Shown piece by piece: positions 22,941-36,687 of a DNA stretch of 64,000 nucleotides. A program made the translations under genes and the position numbers. The DNA is taken from assembly GCF_033439725.1 (NCBI RefSeq), contig NW_026944387.1, positions 3,100,001-3,164,000 of the forward strand, written 5' to 3'. The DNA comes from Neurospora tetraspora (taxonomy: Eukaryota > Ascomycota > Sordariomycetes > Sordariales > Sordariaceae). The notes beneath the pieces are model-generated. The model was not told where the DNA came from, did not search any database, and worked only from the letters and a program-made list of their open reading frames with translations. Every line of letters starts with the position of its first letter. Within the stretch, counting starts at the first letter, position 1.

Positions 22941-25900
22941 ATTAAATAGGTCTCTTAGAATAAAAGAAATAAGCGCTGTACTTTAAATCTCTATTTCCGT
23001 TACGGAGCTAATAAGTATATAATTAGTAATTATATATATTGATTAATATAGTCCCCTTATTAGTATTAAATCTCTTAGAACTAAGTTTAAAATAGAACCT
23101 ATATTAGAAAATAATAGTAAATATTCTTCTTTTAAAGAGTTGGAAAAAGAGTAGTTCCTTTATAAAGTCGAGTGAAGGAGTATTCTAGAATATTGAGTAA
23201 GGAAGCGGGAATTAAGAGTTTCCTAGGACCTATAGAAATAAATATTATTAAAATACCTATCGCTATTAATAATAAAGATTATTTCTATACCCTTATTAAT
23301 AAAAGTTATTAGTATTATACAATAATTAGTAAAAATATTATTAAAAAATTAAAAATTCCCATTATATTTATATTTAAGAAATAAGTAGGAGGAATTTTAA
23401 TAAAAATAGAAAGGGTAGAGATTAAAGGGATTATTTATTTTAGGGTAAATATTTATAGGTATAAGTCTATCGTCTATATCTATATAGTCCCTAAATTAGA
23501 GTTTCCTATTATTTTAGGAATATTATAATTAATTACTATAAAGGCTTATTCTATCCTTTATAAATATAGATTTTAATACGGAGTAGCCGGTTATTAAATC
23601 CTATACTTGGGATATTCCTTAAAGAATTTCTCCCTAAAAATTAAGGAACTTAAAAAAGTAGTATATTATTTGGTAACTACATTCGTAGCTATAATGAATA
23701 GGATCAGGAACGAGAGCGGCCGGTAAGCTGCGGAATTAACAATATTCGTAGTAAGTTTACGAAATATTAAAAAGACCATTAAACCTAAAGTTAGTATAAT
23801 AGAGGAAGAGTTACGAAAGATAATCCTTATAAAAATACATAATTATTTATTCGTTTGGAAATAAGAGGAGGCTAATAAAGTTAATTCTAACCGCCCAAGT
23901 ATCGACCATAAAATTGAATTTAAAAAAGACGAAAATAGTAAAGAGCCGCGTCTCCTTTATAATTGCTTTTATAATATATTACGAAAAGAATTCTTAGTAT
24001 TACAGAAAACCCTTAGAAATTTTTTTAATAAGGGTTTTATCCGTATTAGTAATTTAATTACTATTATATTAATTCTCTTTATTAGGAAGTCGGGAGGAAG
24101 TTTTTAATTCTATTACGACTACAGAATTCTTAATACTATTATTAAAGTAGAATAGTACTTATTACCTTTAATTAAAGAAATATTTAAAATTATTATTAAA
24201 GTAAAATAGTTTATTAAAATGGATATTATATAGGCACTCTATAAAATCCGTATAGCCGAAGGAAAGGAAGGGAAGACGGTATTTCGAATTCGATATAGGT
24301 TATTTGAGTAGTTAGTTATACCTTTCGGATTATTCGGAGTACTAACGATGTTTTAATAGTATATTAATAGTATTCTAAGGAATTATTTTAATAATTTTGC
24401 TTTAATATATATAAACGATGTACTAGTTTTCTTATTAGGCTTTAAAGTAGATTATTTGGCTAAAGTACGTAAAGTCGTTAAATATATAATTATCGCTAAA
24501 CTCTATTTAAACCCTAAGAAATACGAGTTCGTAGTAAAGAGTATTAAATATTTAGGTTTTATTATTGTTATAAGTATTAGTATTTAGGCGGACCTAGAGA
24601 AGATTAGAGCGATTATCGATTAGGAGGTACTTACGTTTTAAAAAGGTGTACGAAAATTCCTTAGGTTTATTAATTATTATTGGATATTCGTTAAAAATTT
24701 CTCTTCGATTATAGGATTACTAATAGCCCTTATGAATAAGGGGGTCCCTTTTAAATAGATTGAGTAATACGATATAATTTTTGAAAAATTAAAGGAATTA
24801 TTTATTAAAGCCCTTATTTTTATTTGATAGGATTCCGATCTTTTTATTTTCTTAAAAGTAGATTATAGCGGGTATAATTTTAATAGTATCCTTATTTAAA
24901 AGAACGATAGGTAGAAGATGGCGGTTATTTATTATTCTTAGAAATTTACCTCCGCCGAGCGTAATTACTCTATTTATAATAAGGAAATATTTGCGATTAT
25001 TAAGTATATAGAATAGTAGTCTACGGAATTTAAGAGTTATAAGAAGTTCGTTATTATTATTAATTATTATAATTTCGAGTATTTTATAGAGAGGTAAAAG
25101 CTCTTTAAACAATAAGCGTAATAAGTTGAATTTTTTCTATAGTTTAATTTTAAAATCTTTTATTACTTAGGGAAGTTTACTATAATTCCTAATACTTTAT
25201 CCCGTCGGGACTAAGACTACCTTAAGAAAGAGGATATAGAGGTTAAGGAAATACAATTAATTCTTTAGTCCGCTCTTAAGAATTATATTTGTATAGTCGT
25301 TTTCTTTGTTATAGTAGGGGAGGGCGTAAAGGTATTTAAGAGTTTGGATTTATAATAATTCTTTAAGAAGGTCTTTTAAAAAAATGAGATTTATTAAATT
25401 ATTTACTGAATTATTATTAATAAAGATAGGACCTTCTTAATTCCTAGGTAGGGTTTAAAAGTTCAATTCGGCGAATATATTATCGATGGATTTAATAAAT
25501 TATATTATAGAGGCTATATTTAAATTTTAGGAGCCTGCGTTATTATTGAGGTTATAACCCTATATATATCCTTAAAAGACGTTAAAAAGAACGTTTTCTA
25601 TATTTATATTATTTAAAAAGTGTACGATTCGAAGGCTCTTAGGTACCCCGGAAGAGAAGGTATTATTTATATTGTAAGTAAAGACTTTTATTAACCGTTA
25701 ATAAGTATTTATATCCGTCGGTTTTTAATTAATTGCCATATTTGTAATAAGGTAAAATATTAGAGAAATTAGACAAGAAGGTTATTAAAGCTTTTTCCTA
25801 TCTTGGATTAATTTTTTAGAAATATTTAGATGGATTTTATTACTAATTTCCTCTTTATAGGAGGTTACATTAATTTCTTCGTTATTAAAAATAGGTTTAG

Positions 25901-28035
25901 TAAATTAGGAATTTTAGAACTAGTATTTACTATAAAAGTAGAAGTAATAGCGGAAGCTTTCTTTAGGTACTTTGTATAATATTATAGGTAGTTATAATTT
26001 ATTATTAGTAATAGGGGTACTAATTAAACTAATTGATTTTAGAAGTATTTCTACAATTTATTAGGTATTAATTAGTTTTTAAATCCTATTTTTTACCCTT
26101 AAACCGATAGTAGCCCCCAGAAAATAAATTAGGAGGTGTAGGCCTTTTTAAGAATTTTCGTTAATTATGCCTAAAACGATTAGGATTATTAGTACGTAGT
26201 AATATAATTAGCGATTAATAGCCGAATTAATACTTCCATTAGTATATCTCTATTCTTTACTATTTATAATTATTATCCGTAATCCTTAGTAGCCCTAGTG
26301 ATTCCCTTAGTAGAAGTAGATTTTAAAAACCCGTAGGTAAGAGCTAAGGATTTTATTATAATATTATAGTAAATTACGGATTTATATTAAATAATTATAA
26401 TAATTTCCGTGTAAGAGTAGGAATATTTCGTTAATTATAAGAAGTAATTAGTTAAAGTCTTTAAAATAGGGGATAAACTTTGGCTAAATTTTAAGGATTT
26501 TATTATAGTACGCCCTAAGAAGAAGTTCGATTGGGTCTATATAAAATGTATAGTATTTAGAATTTTTAACCCTTTTCTAATAGAATTTTCCGACTTCTTA
26601 TTAAGGGTCTTTAATAAATTTTATATAAATTTATTTAGAAGGGTTCGTAAGGACCCTTTATTAAATTCAATTACTACCGATTCCTAACTATTAATTATTA
26701 TAATAAATAGGCAGAAAGAGTATTATATAGATGAAATCTTCTATTATACAATTAAAAAAGGTTGTAGAATAATCTTAATTAGTTAAATTAATTAAGTATA
26801 ATAGTTTTAGGAGCCGTTAAAAGAATTTATAAATACGGTAGCTTTAGATTATTTCGAAGGGAAATATAGTTTAACCGATGTTAATAATAAATTAATCGAA
26901 TATTTTAATATAGAGTATATAAAGTAATAGAGATGGTAGTAAAGCAAGAAAAAAGGAGGGTAATAAATATCGATTTTAAATTTCTCTAATTCTTTTTTAA
27001 TATTTTACGCTTCTAATTATTCCTAATTTCTATAGCTTTTAATTACTTTTCGAACAATTTGAGGCGGGCTATTAATTTTATTATAGTACCTTCCCTAAAA
27101 GGGATGGCGGGGGTTAGGGGAGTAGTTAGGGTAGTAGGAATAGTAAAGGTCGGGGGAACGGCGGCGGCGTTACCGGGGGCCGAAAGGAAGTAGCTATATT
27201 CTTATTTAAAAGTTTCAGTTAGCTGAAGTTTATTTTATTGAGGTAAATAAGATAAAAGAGATTTATAAAGAGATAACGCTATTTTTATATAATTTAGTAG
27301 TATAATATTAGATAATTATAATTCGGCGGATATACCCGAAGGCCTTCGTCTTTTCTTTACCGGAGGTCGCCGCCTTTTAAATGGTAGCGAACTTTTAAAT
27401 TAAGGATAAGGCCCGGTTGTACTATTTATTATTATTATAGTAGGCTATATACGCCCGGTTTCCGGGCTTAGTATAGTATTTGCGCGGGACGTTTAAATAC
27501 AAAATGTACGGGACTTCGGAAAGGTTATAATCTACTTAAAGAATAAATAAAGTTAGCGATAATTTCTTAAGGTAGGAGTAATAGGGAAGATTTATTAATA
27601 AGTGTTCAAATTTGATAAGTTTAGGCTTTTTAGAGGTAGCGACGGGGTTTTTAATACGCCTGCGATAGGCGGTAGCCTCTTAGGAGGGGGATTAGGAATT
27701 ATATGATAACGGCGAAAACGGGGCTTCGTTTGTAGACGGCTAAAATAGGGATGGGGATAGTTCGGACGAAATTAAGTAAAGTATTTACTTTAGTTAGGAA
27801 GGGTAAGCGAAGAATTAGTTGGGGGATAGTAATATTTATTTTAGTAGTTTGAGCGACGGTTAAAAAAAGAAGAAGAAGAGAAAAAAAGAGGGAAAAGAAG
27901 TCGGGGGAGGGGTTTTTATATATAATTTTAGAGGTGTGTATATATGTACGCTGCTATTTGCTGTTTGTTGTTTTCGTTGGTCGAAATAGAAGGAACGAAT
28001 ATATAGAGGGGTAGGAGGAGGGAGGAGGGGGGTAA

Positions 28036-28237
28036 TATTATAGGGTTAAGGCCCGGGCTATAGCGCTTTGGTTATTAATTAAAGTTATTATAAAGCGCCG
28101 TAGCTGTATTTGTGCAGCCCTTATCAAAACCTCGTATTTCCGGTGGAGCCGCCTCTTAGATAGAATTTTCCTTCTTTATAGAACCTCAATTAAGCTATAC
28201 GACCAGCACCTGTGTTAACCGTGCTGTCCCCGTTATA
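28036..28237 (+). repeat. 3' LTR of element C
   Basis: 202 bp; the inner start is RIP-mutated and the outer end is nearly clean. Followed by the duplication TTAGA. Confidence 0.88.
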
Positions 28238-28332
28238 TTAGAGCTTTTCTAGCGACGTTAACTTGGGATTCGAGCGTCTTTAACCGGGTATACCTACCTA
28301 ATGGAGGTAGAGGCTAAAAGAAAGGGGTATTG

Positions 28333-28679
28333 TGATGGAGGCTGGAAGGCGACAACGAAAAGGGCTTGATTGGAGTTGTGTTGGAGGTGTCCCGTGTCAC
28401 GTGCGGCCAGCCATGGCTCCCTCTGGCCATGGCCCCACTGCACAGGGACCTCCCTTGCCCTACTTCTAGACCTCCAGACTTGCACAGTCTGACCATACAC
28501 AATACATCACCATCATTGATTCGTTCGTGGTCGTTCACCCTGTTCACAAGTTGTCTAACGGAAGAGGAGAAACGGAAACCAGGGCAGCCTAAATACCTGG
28601 AAGGGAGTGCCGGTAATGGAACGGCCCAGTGAATGGGCAAAGCCGGTGAATGGGCGGCCCAGGGCACGGACTTCCAACA
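28333..28679 (-). mobile_element. Solo LTR D1 (Copia-like family D)
   Basis: 347 bp from TGATGGAGG to CCAACA, flanked by TATTG on both sides (28328-28332 and 28680-28684). On the minus strand it begins TGTTGGAAGTCC and ends in CA, as LTRs do; the TGTTGGAA start is common in Ty1/Copia elements. It is clean of RIP in a heavily mutated surround, so it is young or escaped because it is short. It lies inside A1. Confidence 0.85.
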
Positions 28680-29131
28680 TATTGCCATCGAGGATAATAT
28701 ACGAAAAGGTAGGCGATAAACCTGTATCGCAGAGGGCGAATCCATTTACGTAGAATTTAGCTTGTACGTTCGGAATTTTAGTAGAGAATTGGTACCGTTA
28801 TCGAAAAGGACGGGGGTCCGGGCAATAACTACAATCGAGGTTGATCGTAGGCGAACAAGCGAAATCGAATTAAAGAGCGTCGGCGCTTAGGGAGTCCAAG
28901 TTACGAAAAGATATCGTAAGGGATCGTAATAATTAGAACGGTAGAGACTCTTCTAACGTACCAACAAAAGAATAGTAACGCGAAAGACGTAGAAGAAGGG
29001 GTACTATTACTAAGGGAGACAAGAGCGATAGGGAGGATAGTATTACTAAGGGAAACGAGAGTAATCCGGAGAAGAGACTCTTTTAGCGTACAAGCGAGGT
29101 ACAAAGTACTTAAAAAAAGGGTTAAATATAA

Positions 29132-29408
29132 TATATCGGGTCTATAAGAGTAAAGTATAGCGAATAGTTGTATAAAATTGAAATGCTATATTTAACAAGG
29201 AAAGAAAGAGAGGAAAGACTACACTAGAAGGGTACAATCGAAAGAAAGTTTTATACAACCAATGCCAAGACTGCACGGGCCAGGCAATCATGCGGGTCTA
29301 GCCAACCAGAAGGCTCGCATCTTAGCTTATCGGCTTATCGGGCCGGCAGGCTGCAGGACACGGCTTGGCAACAGCCAAGCTTAACCCCTGGGCTCTAGCC
29401 CTATGACA
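29132..29408 (-). repeat. Right LTR of A1
   Basis: 277 bp; the inner (left) part is RIP-mutated and the outer part, ending CTATGACA, is nearly clean. Followed by GTAGA. Confidence 0.85.
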
Positions 29409-29413
29409 GTAGA

Positions 29414-29998
29414 GATATCGATGAGTGTCTCTAATGAGTTATATTTTCCTTCCTCGAAGGTTCCTCCTTTCTTATAGACCTTTTGAGTCCCACAAAAACC
29501 CAATGACAAAACCGAAGGTATTTTTGGAATCGTTATCTCTAGCTCATTCAAACGGTACTTCGTTTAGTTCCGTACGTCAACCGTGGAGTCCGGAATCCGG
29601 ATCCGAAGCCCGAAGTCTTCCTCAACTTCTTTTCTTCATTTCAACTCCATATAATCATCATATAACGAAACCGTTTACACTATCATAACCGTTATAGTTT
29701 CCTCATTACAATAGTAGTACGTATAATTTCGTACGACTAACATTAAAGCCGGAAATCGACTACGAAGGTCGAAGGTCTGGATTTCTTTCGGATTTTCTTC
29801 CAGATTTTATTTAAGGGTGATCCCTATAGTCCACCGGACCTATTCTCTGGACCGGAATTTTACTCCGGTTATACATTTTATATTTATATATAAAAATATA
29901 AAATATATTATATTATACTATATTGTATAAAAGACCCGTAAATCCGTTATAAGTGTATTAATATATATATATATTAAGTCTGACAACGCTATTTAGCA
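29414..29998 (+). repeat. Second part of the split 5' LTR of G1
   Basis: Aligns with about 41865-42440 of the solo LTR G2, including the SYGGAATYCGAATCCGAA-like and CCGTAAATCCGTTATAAG segments. The first 150 bases of the same LTR lie at 19375-19524, before A1. Confidence 0.75.
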
Positions 29999-32967
29999 GA
30001 ACGAAGTTTATGTTATTTACAAGAGCTAGCTTATAATAATTTAAACCTTCGATATTTTCTATTTCCCTAACGAACGTACTAAAATTATGCTCGTCGAAAG
30101 AAATATTTTTAATATTTTAATTAACCCTGACAATTTTAAAAAGTAGAAGTAGGCGACGGGCTTTGAATTAATTAAATCTTTAAATTCCTACAACGATAAT
30201 ATTGATTTGAGATTTAATATTATATGTTATTTAGATAAATTTAAATAAAGTAATTATTTTTTGATTATATTCGAAGATAAATTCCTTAAAATTGCCGAAT
30301 ATTATTAATTAAACAATTTTATGAAAATTTATTATTTATGTAATGAAATTTCTCCGAAATTTTATATAGTTGTTGCTATTTAATATATTCTATCCAACGA
30401 CGATAATTATAAGGGATAGTTAATTTTTTATTACAATTTTATATATAATATTATGGAGGATAAGTACTATAATAAGATTAATTACTTATAATTTAATAAG
30501 AGTAATAATAATTTTAATTTTAACTTTAGTTACGGCAATTCTAGCGGCGGCGGCGGTTCTAAGGATTATACTATTAATTAGGGGTCAATACTATAAATTT
30601 TAATTTCGGCGCTATTTATATTTTTTATATTATTTCCTTAAATATTTTTAATTAGTATATAAAAGACAGTTTATATGGGAAGTATAATTAAGAAGGTTAT
30701 ATTATATATATATATAAAAATACTATTAATTATAGTAATAAAGGTCTTTAAAATATTACTTTTTGTAGTAGTTGCGGAAGTTTTAATTGGGGCCGCGGCG
30801 GCCGGGGTAATCGAAGAGGCCGTAGCGGTTGGGGCTTTAATTCCGGTTTAAGGGCTAATAATTCTTCAAGCTACTTTTTTATTAACTAGAGAGGCTATAG
30901 TAGTTCTAACTTTCGCGCCGCCGACGTTAGCAAAAATAAGGACGAAGATAAAGAATATTATAATACCGATAATAGCATTAATTAAAGAAAAGTTTAAATT
31001 TTATAAATAATTATTTATAAAGGTAAAGAAAATTTATATAAAAGAGGTTCCGGAAGTCCTACGAAAATTGAAAAACAATTATTATTAATTTACTAAATAA
31101 TTTTAATTAAAATTTATTAGTCTTTTCCTTTTACTTATTATTCGGACTATGTAAAATCCTTTGTACAATTTTCGTCGATAATAATGATTCGGCGATAATT
31201 TTTATTAATCGTTCATTTATAAAGAAAAATAAGCTTATTATGTTTAAATTATTAAAATTTAAAAAGTTTACCTCCGCTAATAATATTATAAAAGGCTTTA
31301 TTATTAAAGGCTTAGCTACTAATCTCTATATTAGTTATTGCTTTAAGAATATTATATTTTTAATTTACAACTTTTCTTCCACTTATTTTATTATTTTTAA
31401 TTTATTTTAATTAAAGAAGTATAAACTTTCTATTTTTTAAATGGAGGGGAAGGTTTAATTTATCGATTAATATATTAACTATTATTCATTAATTAATTAA
31501 TCCATTTTTATAAAAAGCGCCCTTAATATTTAACAATACCCTATAAACGTATAATATTAAATAGAAGCTAATCGGATAAATAGAAGAATTAACGGAGATT
31601 TTTCAAAAATATTAAGATTTTAGACGAAGATAGCCAATTATATTAAATAAATAGCTAACTCTTTCATTAATTCTAGGGCTAAAATAGGCCTATTTAACCG
31701 TTAGACGCTAATTTCTAATTAAAATTATACCCGATTTAAATATAATTAAATTCGATTATTTTTAAATATTAAAAATAGAAAGCCGCCGTCCTTAGGATTT
31801 TTAGGGCTAATAAAGGCTAGTCTAAGCGTTATCGTTAATAGTTTAATCTTTTATTAGGTTAATGAATTGGATTAGGAAATGTAATATTCGGGAACGAGGA
31901 GAAATAATATTACTATAACGAATATTGCGAAATTTTACGTATTTTAAAAAAGTTAGGTTATAACGAATATTATTAAACCCTACGTATTTTAAAAGGATTA
32001 GATTACGTTACATTACATTTTTAGGCATTATTTATTCATTATACGAATTATTTTATGGAGGTATTAATAGTAACGCTATTTTATTAACGGATATTCCTTT
32101 CAACGAAATAAAGTTATTATAAGTAATTTTACTATTTTATTAGAAGGTAAAGGACGCGTAGTATATCGGGTAGTATATAAATATTATATAGGCGGTTTAA
32201 TAATATAATTAATCCGGTTAATCCCAAAGATATTATTAATATTACCGTTACAGCGTTTAATTAGTTATACGAATAGGAAAATTTATAATTGTATTTTATT
32301 AATTATCTTGAATTCGAATAGTTAATATCCATTTTTAAAATTAATAATTACAATAATATTATTAAATAAATAATTAAGGATATATATATAGGGAAAGGTT
32401 AATAGTATAAAGATTACTTTCCCTAACGATTCTACGGCTATATTAATATTTATATTAGTAAAGCCGATAAAGAATAATTAAAGGTTATAATTATTATTAG
32501 AATTATAAAGTTTATAGGTAATTTAGAGATAGATATCTTAATTTACAAAGTTATTATTATAAAGGTTACCGAAGAGGACGTTTAGAAATTTTATAAGAAA
32601 ACCGATTACCCCTTTAAAACACCGACGATAAAATTAAAATTAAGTTCCCCCGTAAGTATTGGGCGAAAAATTAAATTTTTTACGATTGTGTAGCGGTAAA
32701 ATTCCCATTTATCCGCGTTTACAATTATAAAATCGAATTCGTATTAGGTTCAAAATTATTGAACGCTAAATATCGTATAATATCTTTTATAAAAATATTT
32801 ATCGTTAAAAAATAGGTCGACGATTAATTTAGGAAAGGTTTTATTCGGCCGTCCTAATTTTTAATCGCTTCACTATTATTATTAGTAAAGAAATTGGGCT
32901 GCGGAATTAGCATTTATATTAATTACCGAAATATTAATAGCGTTATTTTAAAAATACGTTATTTACT

Positions 32968-33875
32968 TATCACGGGGCGAGAGGGCACCGTTGGGGGTAG
33001 GGTAAGATATACGTTATTATACGAGGGAGAGAAACGGAAGTGTACGTAGAGGACTAACTATATAGGCGAAAGCCCAGCAGGCCAATCCGTACGCGCGCAC
33101 GTAAGACTATACGTAACTAAAATATATAACCAATACGTAAGTATATAACTTTAAGCTATAGTATCAACTCTAATATAGTATATATATAGTTATTATAGTG
33201 TAACTACATTACAAACTAGCCCTATAATACTAATCCCCCTTAAAAGAAGCTCGTAGAATTAAAAAAATCTATATACACGTATAATAATAGACTCATCCCT
33301 TCAAATCCAACATTCTATTATAATCTACAAACTACGTTGGGGGCAACTTTCCTAACCATATATTTATTAACCGTCGTATAATCTTACTAAATACCAAATA
33401 CAACTTATCCTCCACCTCCTTACTAACCGTTATATCCGTTTCGATTATCGTAACCGAATCCGAGAGCGGCCTCGTTATATCAATAACCGAAGCGGTTTCT
33501 CGTTAAAGGCGGGCGGAGCGTCGGTGTAGAAGCTCGGGAGCGGGGGTGGGAATTAAAGAGCGTCGGCGCGGGGGTTCGGGAGTAGGGACGGGAATTAGAG
33601 AGTTGGGGGCGGCTAGAGAATTGGATACGAAACGGTATAAGAAATTCTAAACTTTTAGAAGGACCGGCTTATCCGGGTTCTTACGGTAGAATTACTACAA
33701 ATAATATTCGCAATCGATAATAGCATTAACGGGCTCCCAAATTAAATTCCTATTCTTCTATTTGACGTAGTAATACTAATATATATTGCCGCCTAACTAA
33801 ACGTAATCAATAAACTTTTCGAAAGCCTATTCTTCGTATTCCTCCTAATTATTTATTCGAATTACTTAGCAGGTG
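32968..33875 (-). mobile_element. Truncated family B LTR retrotransposon (B2)
   Basis: A 262-bp LTR at 32968-33229, then the polypurine tract and about 640 bp of interior that match element B1 from 52301 onward. The match stops near 33875, so only the 3' end of a minus-oriented copy remains. It interrupts the reverse transcriptase region of G1. RIP-mutated and broken. Confidence 0.8.
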
Positions 33876-35749
33876 GTATAAAGAAACCGAGATACCGTGA
33901 CATAACCGTACCAGCATAGTATCCGAATCGGATACCGTGCCAGCACCGTAATAGTACGGTAAATGCTAAATTACCGTAATTTGCCAAATTATTGTAGGAG
34001 TTTTCTCTTATAAGATAAAGGTAGTTGCAACATGGCGGTCCTTCCTTAAAAGTTATAAAATTAAGTAAATATATATGTTTTGGGTAGTTACGATAATGGC
34101 GGTCTTTCCTGGGGTTGTATGTTAGTAGTTATACGACTAATTGAATGCCAGCGGGTAGGTTTAATTAATTTTGGGTTAACGCCAAGTCCGAATGTCCGAA
34201 TGCGAATTGCGTATAGTATTATGCCCGTTGTAAGTACAAATATTAGGGGGTAGAGATAGTATATTTGCGATATGGTTATACAATTGTATAGCGATTAATT
34301 GAATGCGATAATACGATTGAATACGATAATATAAATAAAAGGGACGATAAAGGTATTAAATTATAAGGTATAATAAATACTATTAAATCATTTTCTTAAA
34401 GTAGTTTTAATAATTGACCGTTAATATTCGGATATTAGTATTGGGAATAAAGGCGATAAATATGTTAAATTATCTTCCTAAAGCGGTTTTAATAACCGCT
34501 AATATTCGGATACTACTATTCGGAATAGAGGCAATTATAATAAAGCCGTAGTAATATTACGGTTGGTTGGTAAGCTATTATATTGTTTCGTTGTTGTTAA
34601 ATACGATGATAATTACGATAATAACGGCCGTAATATTAATTTTGGTATTGACTGCGATATTATTGTTGCTTTTTTAGTGATTTTTTGTTTGGTTAACGAT
34701 TGTAGGTATTATAGAATTTTAATAAAGGGGAATTGAATATTGTAAAAGATTTAAAGATGTAAGGATGTTGGAAGTCCGTGCCCTGGGCCGCCCATTCACC
34801 GGCTTTGCCCATTCACTGGGCCGTTCCATTACCGGTACTCCCTTCCAGGTATTTAGGCTGCCCTGGTTTCCGTTTCTCCTCTTCCGTTAGACAACTACAA
34901 TCAAGCCCTTTTCGTTGTCGCCTTTTCCAGCCCACCGATAACTCCTTATATTAATTTGGCTAGGAGGTATATTACTTAGGGGTAGAATTTATATAGGCGC
35001 TCGGAAGTTTTTATTTTCACATTTAGGTAGTCACGAAGTAATTACGAAGGTGGCGGTCCTTCCGTCGTAAATTAATTATAGTCGCGCTAAAACCTTTATA
35101 GTCGCGTAAGTTAGTATAATCGAAGAAGATACTATAAGTTTACGGTCGTACTCTTCGGCGCTCTTACTAATTAAAGCTATTATATCGACTACTTTAGCGC
35201 TATAGACCGTACGCCTTAGAAGTTGAGACCCTTTAATTAATTAATACCCCTATTAATCGCTTGGCAATTCACAATAATAATGATAATAATGATAGTAATA
35301 ATGCTTCAACTAGCAATATAAGATATTAGCTATAGTTAGCGATGTTAGCGCTCTGTAGCGATATTGGCACTTTATAGCGATGTAGTGATGTATTAAGGTG
35401 GTGATGTATTAAGGTAGTGATATAAATATGGCGCTCGTAGAATTGTAGTATTTGTATAACGAATATGCGGCGTTAATTAGTCCTATTAATAATAACGAGT
35501 ATAATGGGTAGTATATACCTTCTACGGGCATCTCTTCTAAATAACGTCGGTTGTATACTAGGTCTTATAGCCATTCTTCTACGTTAGATATACTATATAT
35601 AAGTTTGTATATATCTTTATCATCGCAGGTATTAAATTGCGCAATATATATTCATATTATACTATTAGGATCGTAGGTCTCGCGCGGTTGGCGGCGACGG
35701 TGATTTCTTGGTTGTAGACGTTTGGGCCGGATAAAGTTGAATTGATTGC
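33876..35749. repeat. Degraded repeat DNA, unidentified
   Basis: A mix of AT-rich and moderately GC segments. The string GGCGGTCCTTCC or a close form recurs at about 34031, 34105 and 35050 and suggests a diverged internal repeat. No protein domain recognised. Confidence 0.45.
34766..34938 (+). mobile_element. Shortened family D LTR copy (D2)
   Basis: Starts TGTTGGAAGTCCGTG and matches the reverse complement of D1 at both ends, but is about half its length. Very similar to D1 where they overlap and nearly free of RIP. No clear target duplication. Confidence 0.7.
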
Positions 35750-36687
35750 GAACTTCTTTTCGATTTAGGTATTATAGGTAGTAAGAATCGGCGAGCTTAG
35801 GAAGAGTTACTTCGGTCCTCTATTACGAAACGTTGGCCTCGCTAGTTCGCAATCTTTTAAGTCGGATCCCTCTTAGTAGTCCGTTAGTAGTTCCTAAGTA
35901 GCGTTTTTAGTAGTTTAGGGCTCCTTAGAATTGAAAGGATAGTCGCCGTTCTTCTTCGGCTATTTATTACTATTCACTTGGGGAGTTCCGGAATTCGAAG
36001 AAGGGCGGCCGCGCTTTTTGGTCTTCTGCGCTATAGCGTCGCTACAGTTACTTCGGGAAGAGTTGTCTTTGGAAGAGCTACTTCGGTCCTCTATTGCCTA
36101 GGGAGTACCGGAGTTCGACGATGGCCTACCGCGCTTCTTAATCTTTTGGGCTACTACGGAGGCTTCGAAAATCTTTTCCCGACCGCCAATTTTATATTAT
36201 AAGTAGCGAGGAGCTTAATAAGGAAGTTAGCGAGGTATTTAATATTATCCTAATTATAAAAGGCTATATATAGACTACGTTTCGTAATTATTAATTCTAA
36301 GCACTAAGCCGGGTAAGTAAGCAAATAGGCACTTAAATAGAGATTATAAAATCCTCTTTATTCTAGTCTTAAAATAATTTATCGATTGCATCCTCGCCTC
36401 CAATTTCTTTAAATTTATTCTCAATAAAATTATTTATATATTTAATAAAGAAATTAAAGATAGCTTTACAATTTTACTTAATATTATAGAACGGCTTTGG
36501 CTTTTTTGAGAATAGTACGATTATATTACTATTCGAAATTAGCTAGCTAGCATTGTACCGTAGGAAGAGGGGCCTATAATTAAAGTATCCTTAAACTCTT
36601 AAATTTAGTTAAATTTCTTTTTATAATTTCCTACTTTATAAAGAAGAATAATTCGTTTCGTCGTTATATAGTCGAGGATTTTTTCAA

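Larger units (their letters stand above)
20719..28237 (+). mobile_element. Gypsy chromovirus-type LTR retrotransposon C (broken), nested in A1
   Basis: Paired 202-bp LTRs at 20719-20920 and 28036-28237 are flanked by the duplication TTAGA (20714-20718 and 28238-28242). A polypurine tract ends just before the right LTR (about 28010-28035), confirming plus orientation. The pol order is that of Ty3/Gypsy: protease-like near 23.3-23.6 kb, reverse transcriptase near 24.1-24.5 kb, RNase H near 24.8-25.1 kb, integrase near 25.7-26.5 kb and a chromodomain-like stretch near 26.7-26.95 kb. It is about 7.5 kb including a 0.9-kb later insert. Broken throughout by RIP, with dozens of breaks. Younger than A1, which it splits. 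Confidence 0.88.
19525..29408 (-). mobile_element. LTR retrotransposon A1 (family A), full span with nested insertions
   Basis: Paired 277-bp LTRs lie at 19525-19801 and 29132-29408, both flanked by the 5-bp duplication GTAGA (19520-19524 and 29409-29413). A pyrimidine-rich run just right of the left LTR is a polypurine tract in minus orientation, so the element points left. Without elements C and D1 its own interior is only about 1.45 kb, so it was non-autonomous or had lost its coding part before C arrived. No protein domain could be named in it. Broken by RIP; inserted in the 5' LTR of G1. Confidence 0.85.
19375..32967 (+). mobile_element. Gypsy-like LTR retrotransposon G1 (broken fossil, 3' half missing)
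   Basis: The 5' LTR starts TGTCGGAAGG at 19375, is split by element A1, and resumes at 29414 to end near 29998. This follows from alignment with the intact solo LTR at 41639-42440. The interior at 29999-32967 runs on the plus strand, with a gag-like part rich in Asn/Gly near 30400-30960, a protease-like part near 31100-31450 and the start of a reverse transcriptase domain near 32880. There the family B fragment cuts it off and no 3' LTR was found. The interior is heavily RIP-mutated with many breaks. Gypsy assignment rests on the pattern around the reverse transcriptase start. Confidence 0.65.
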
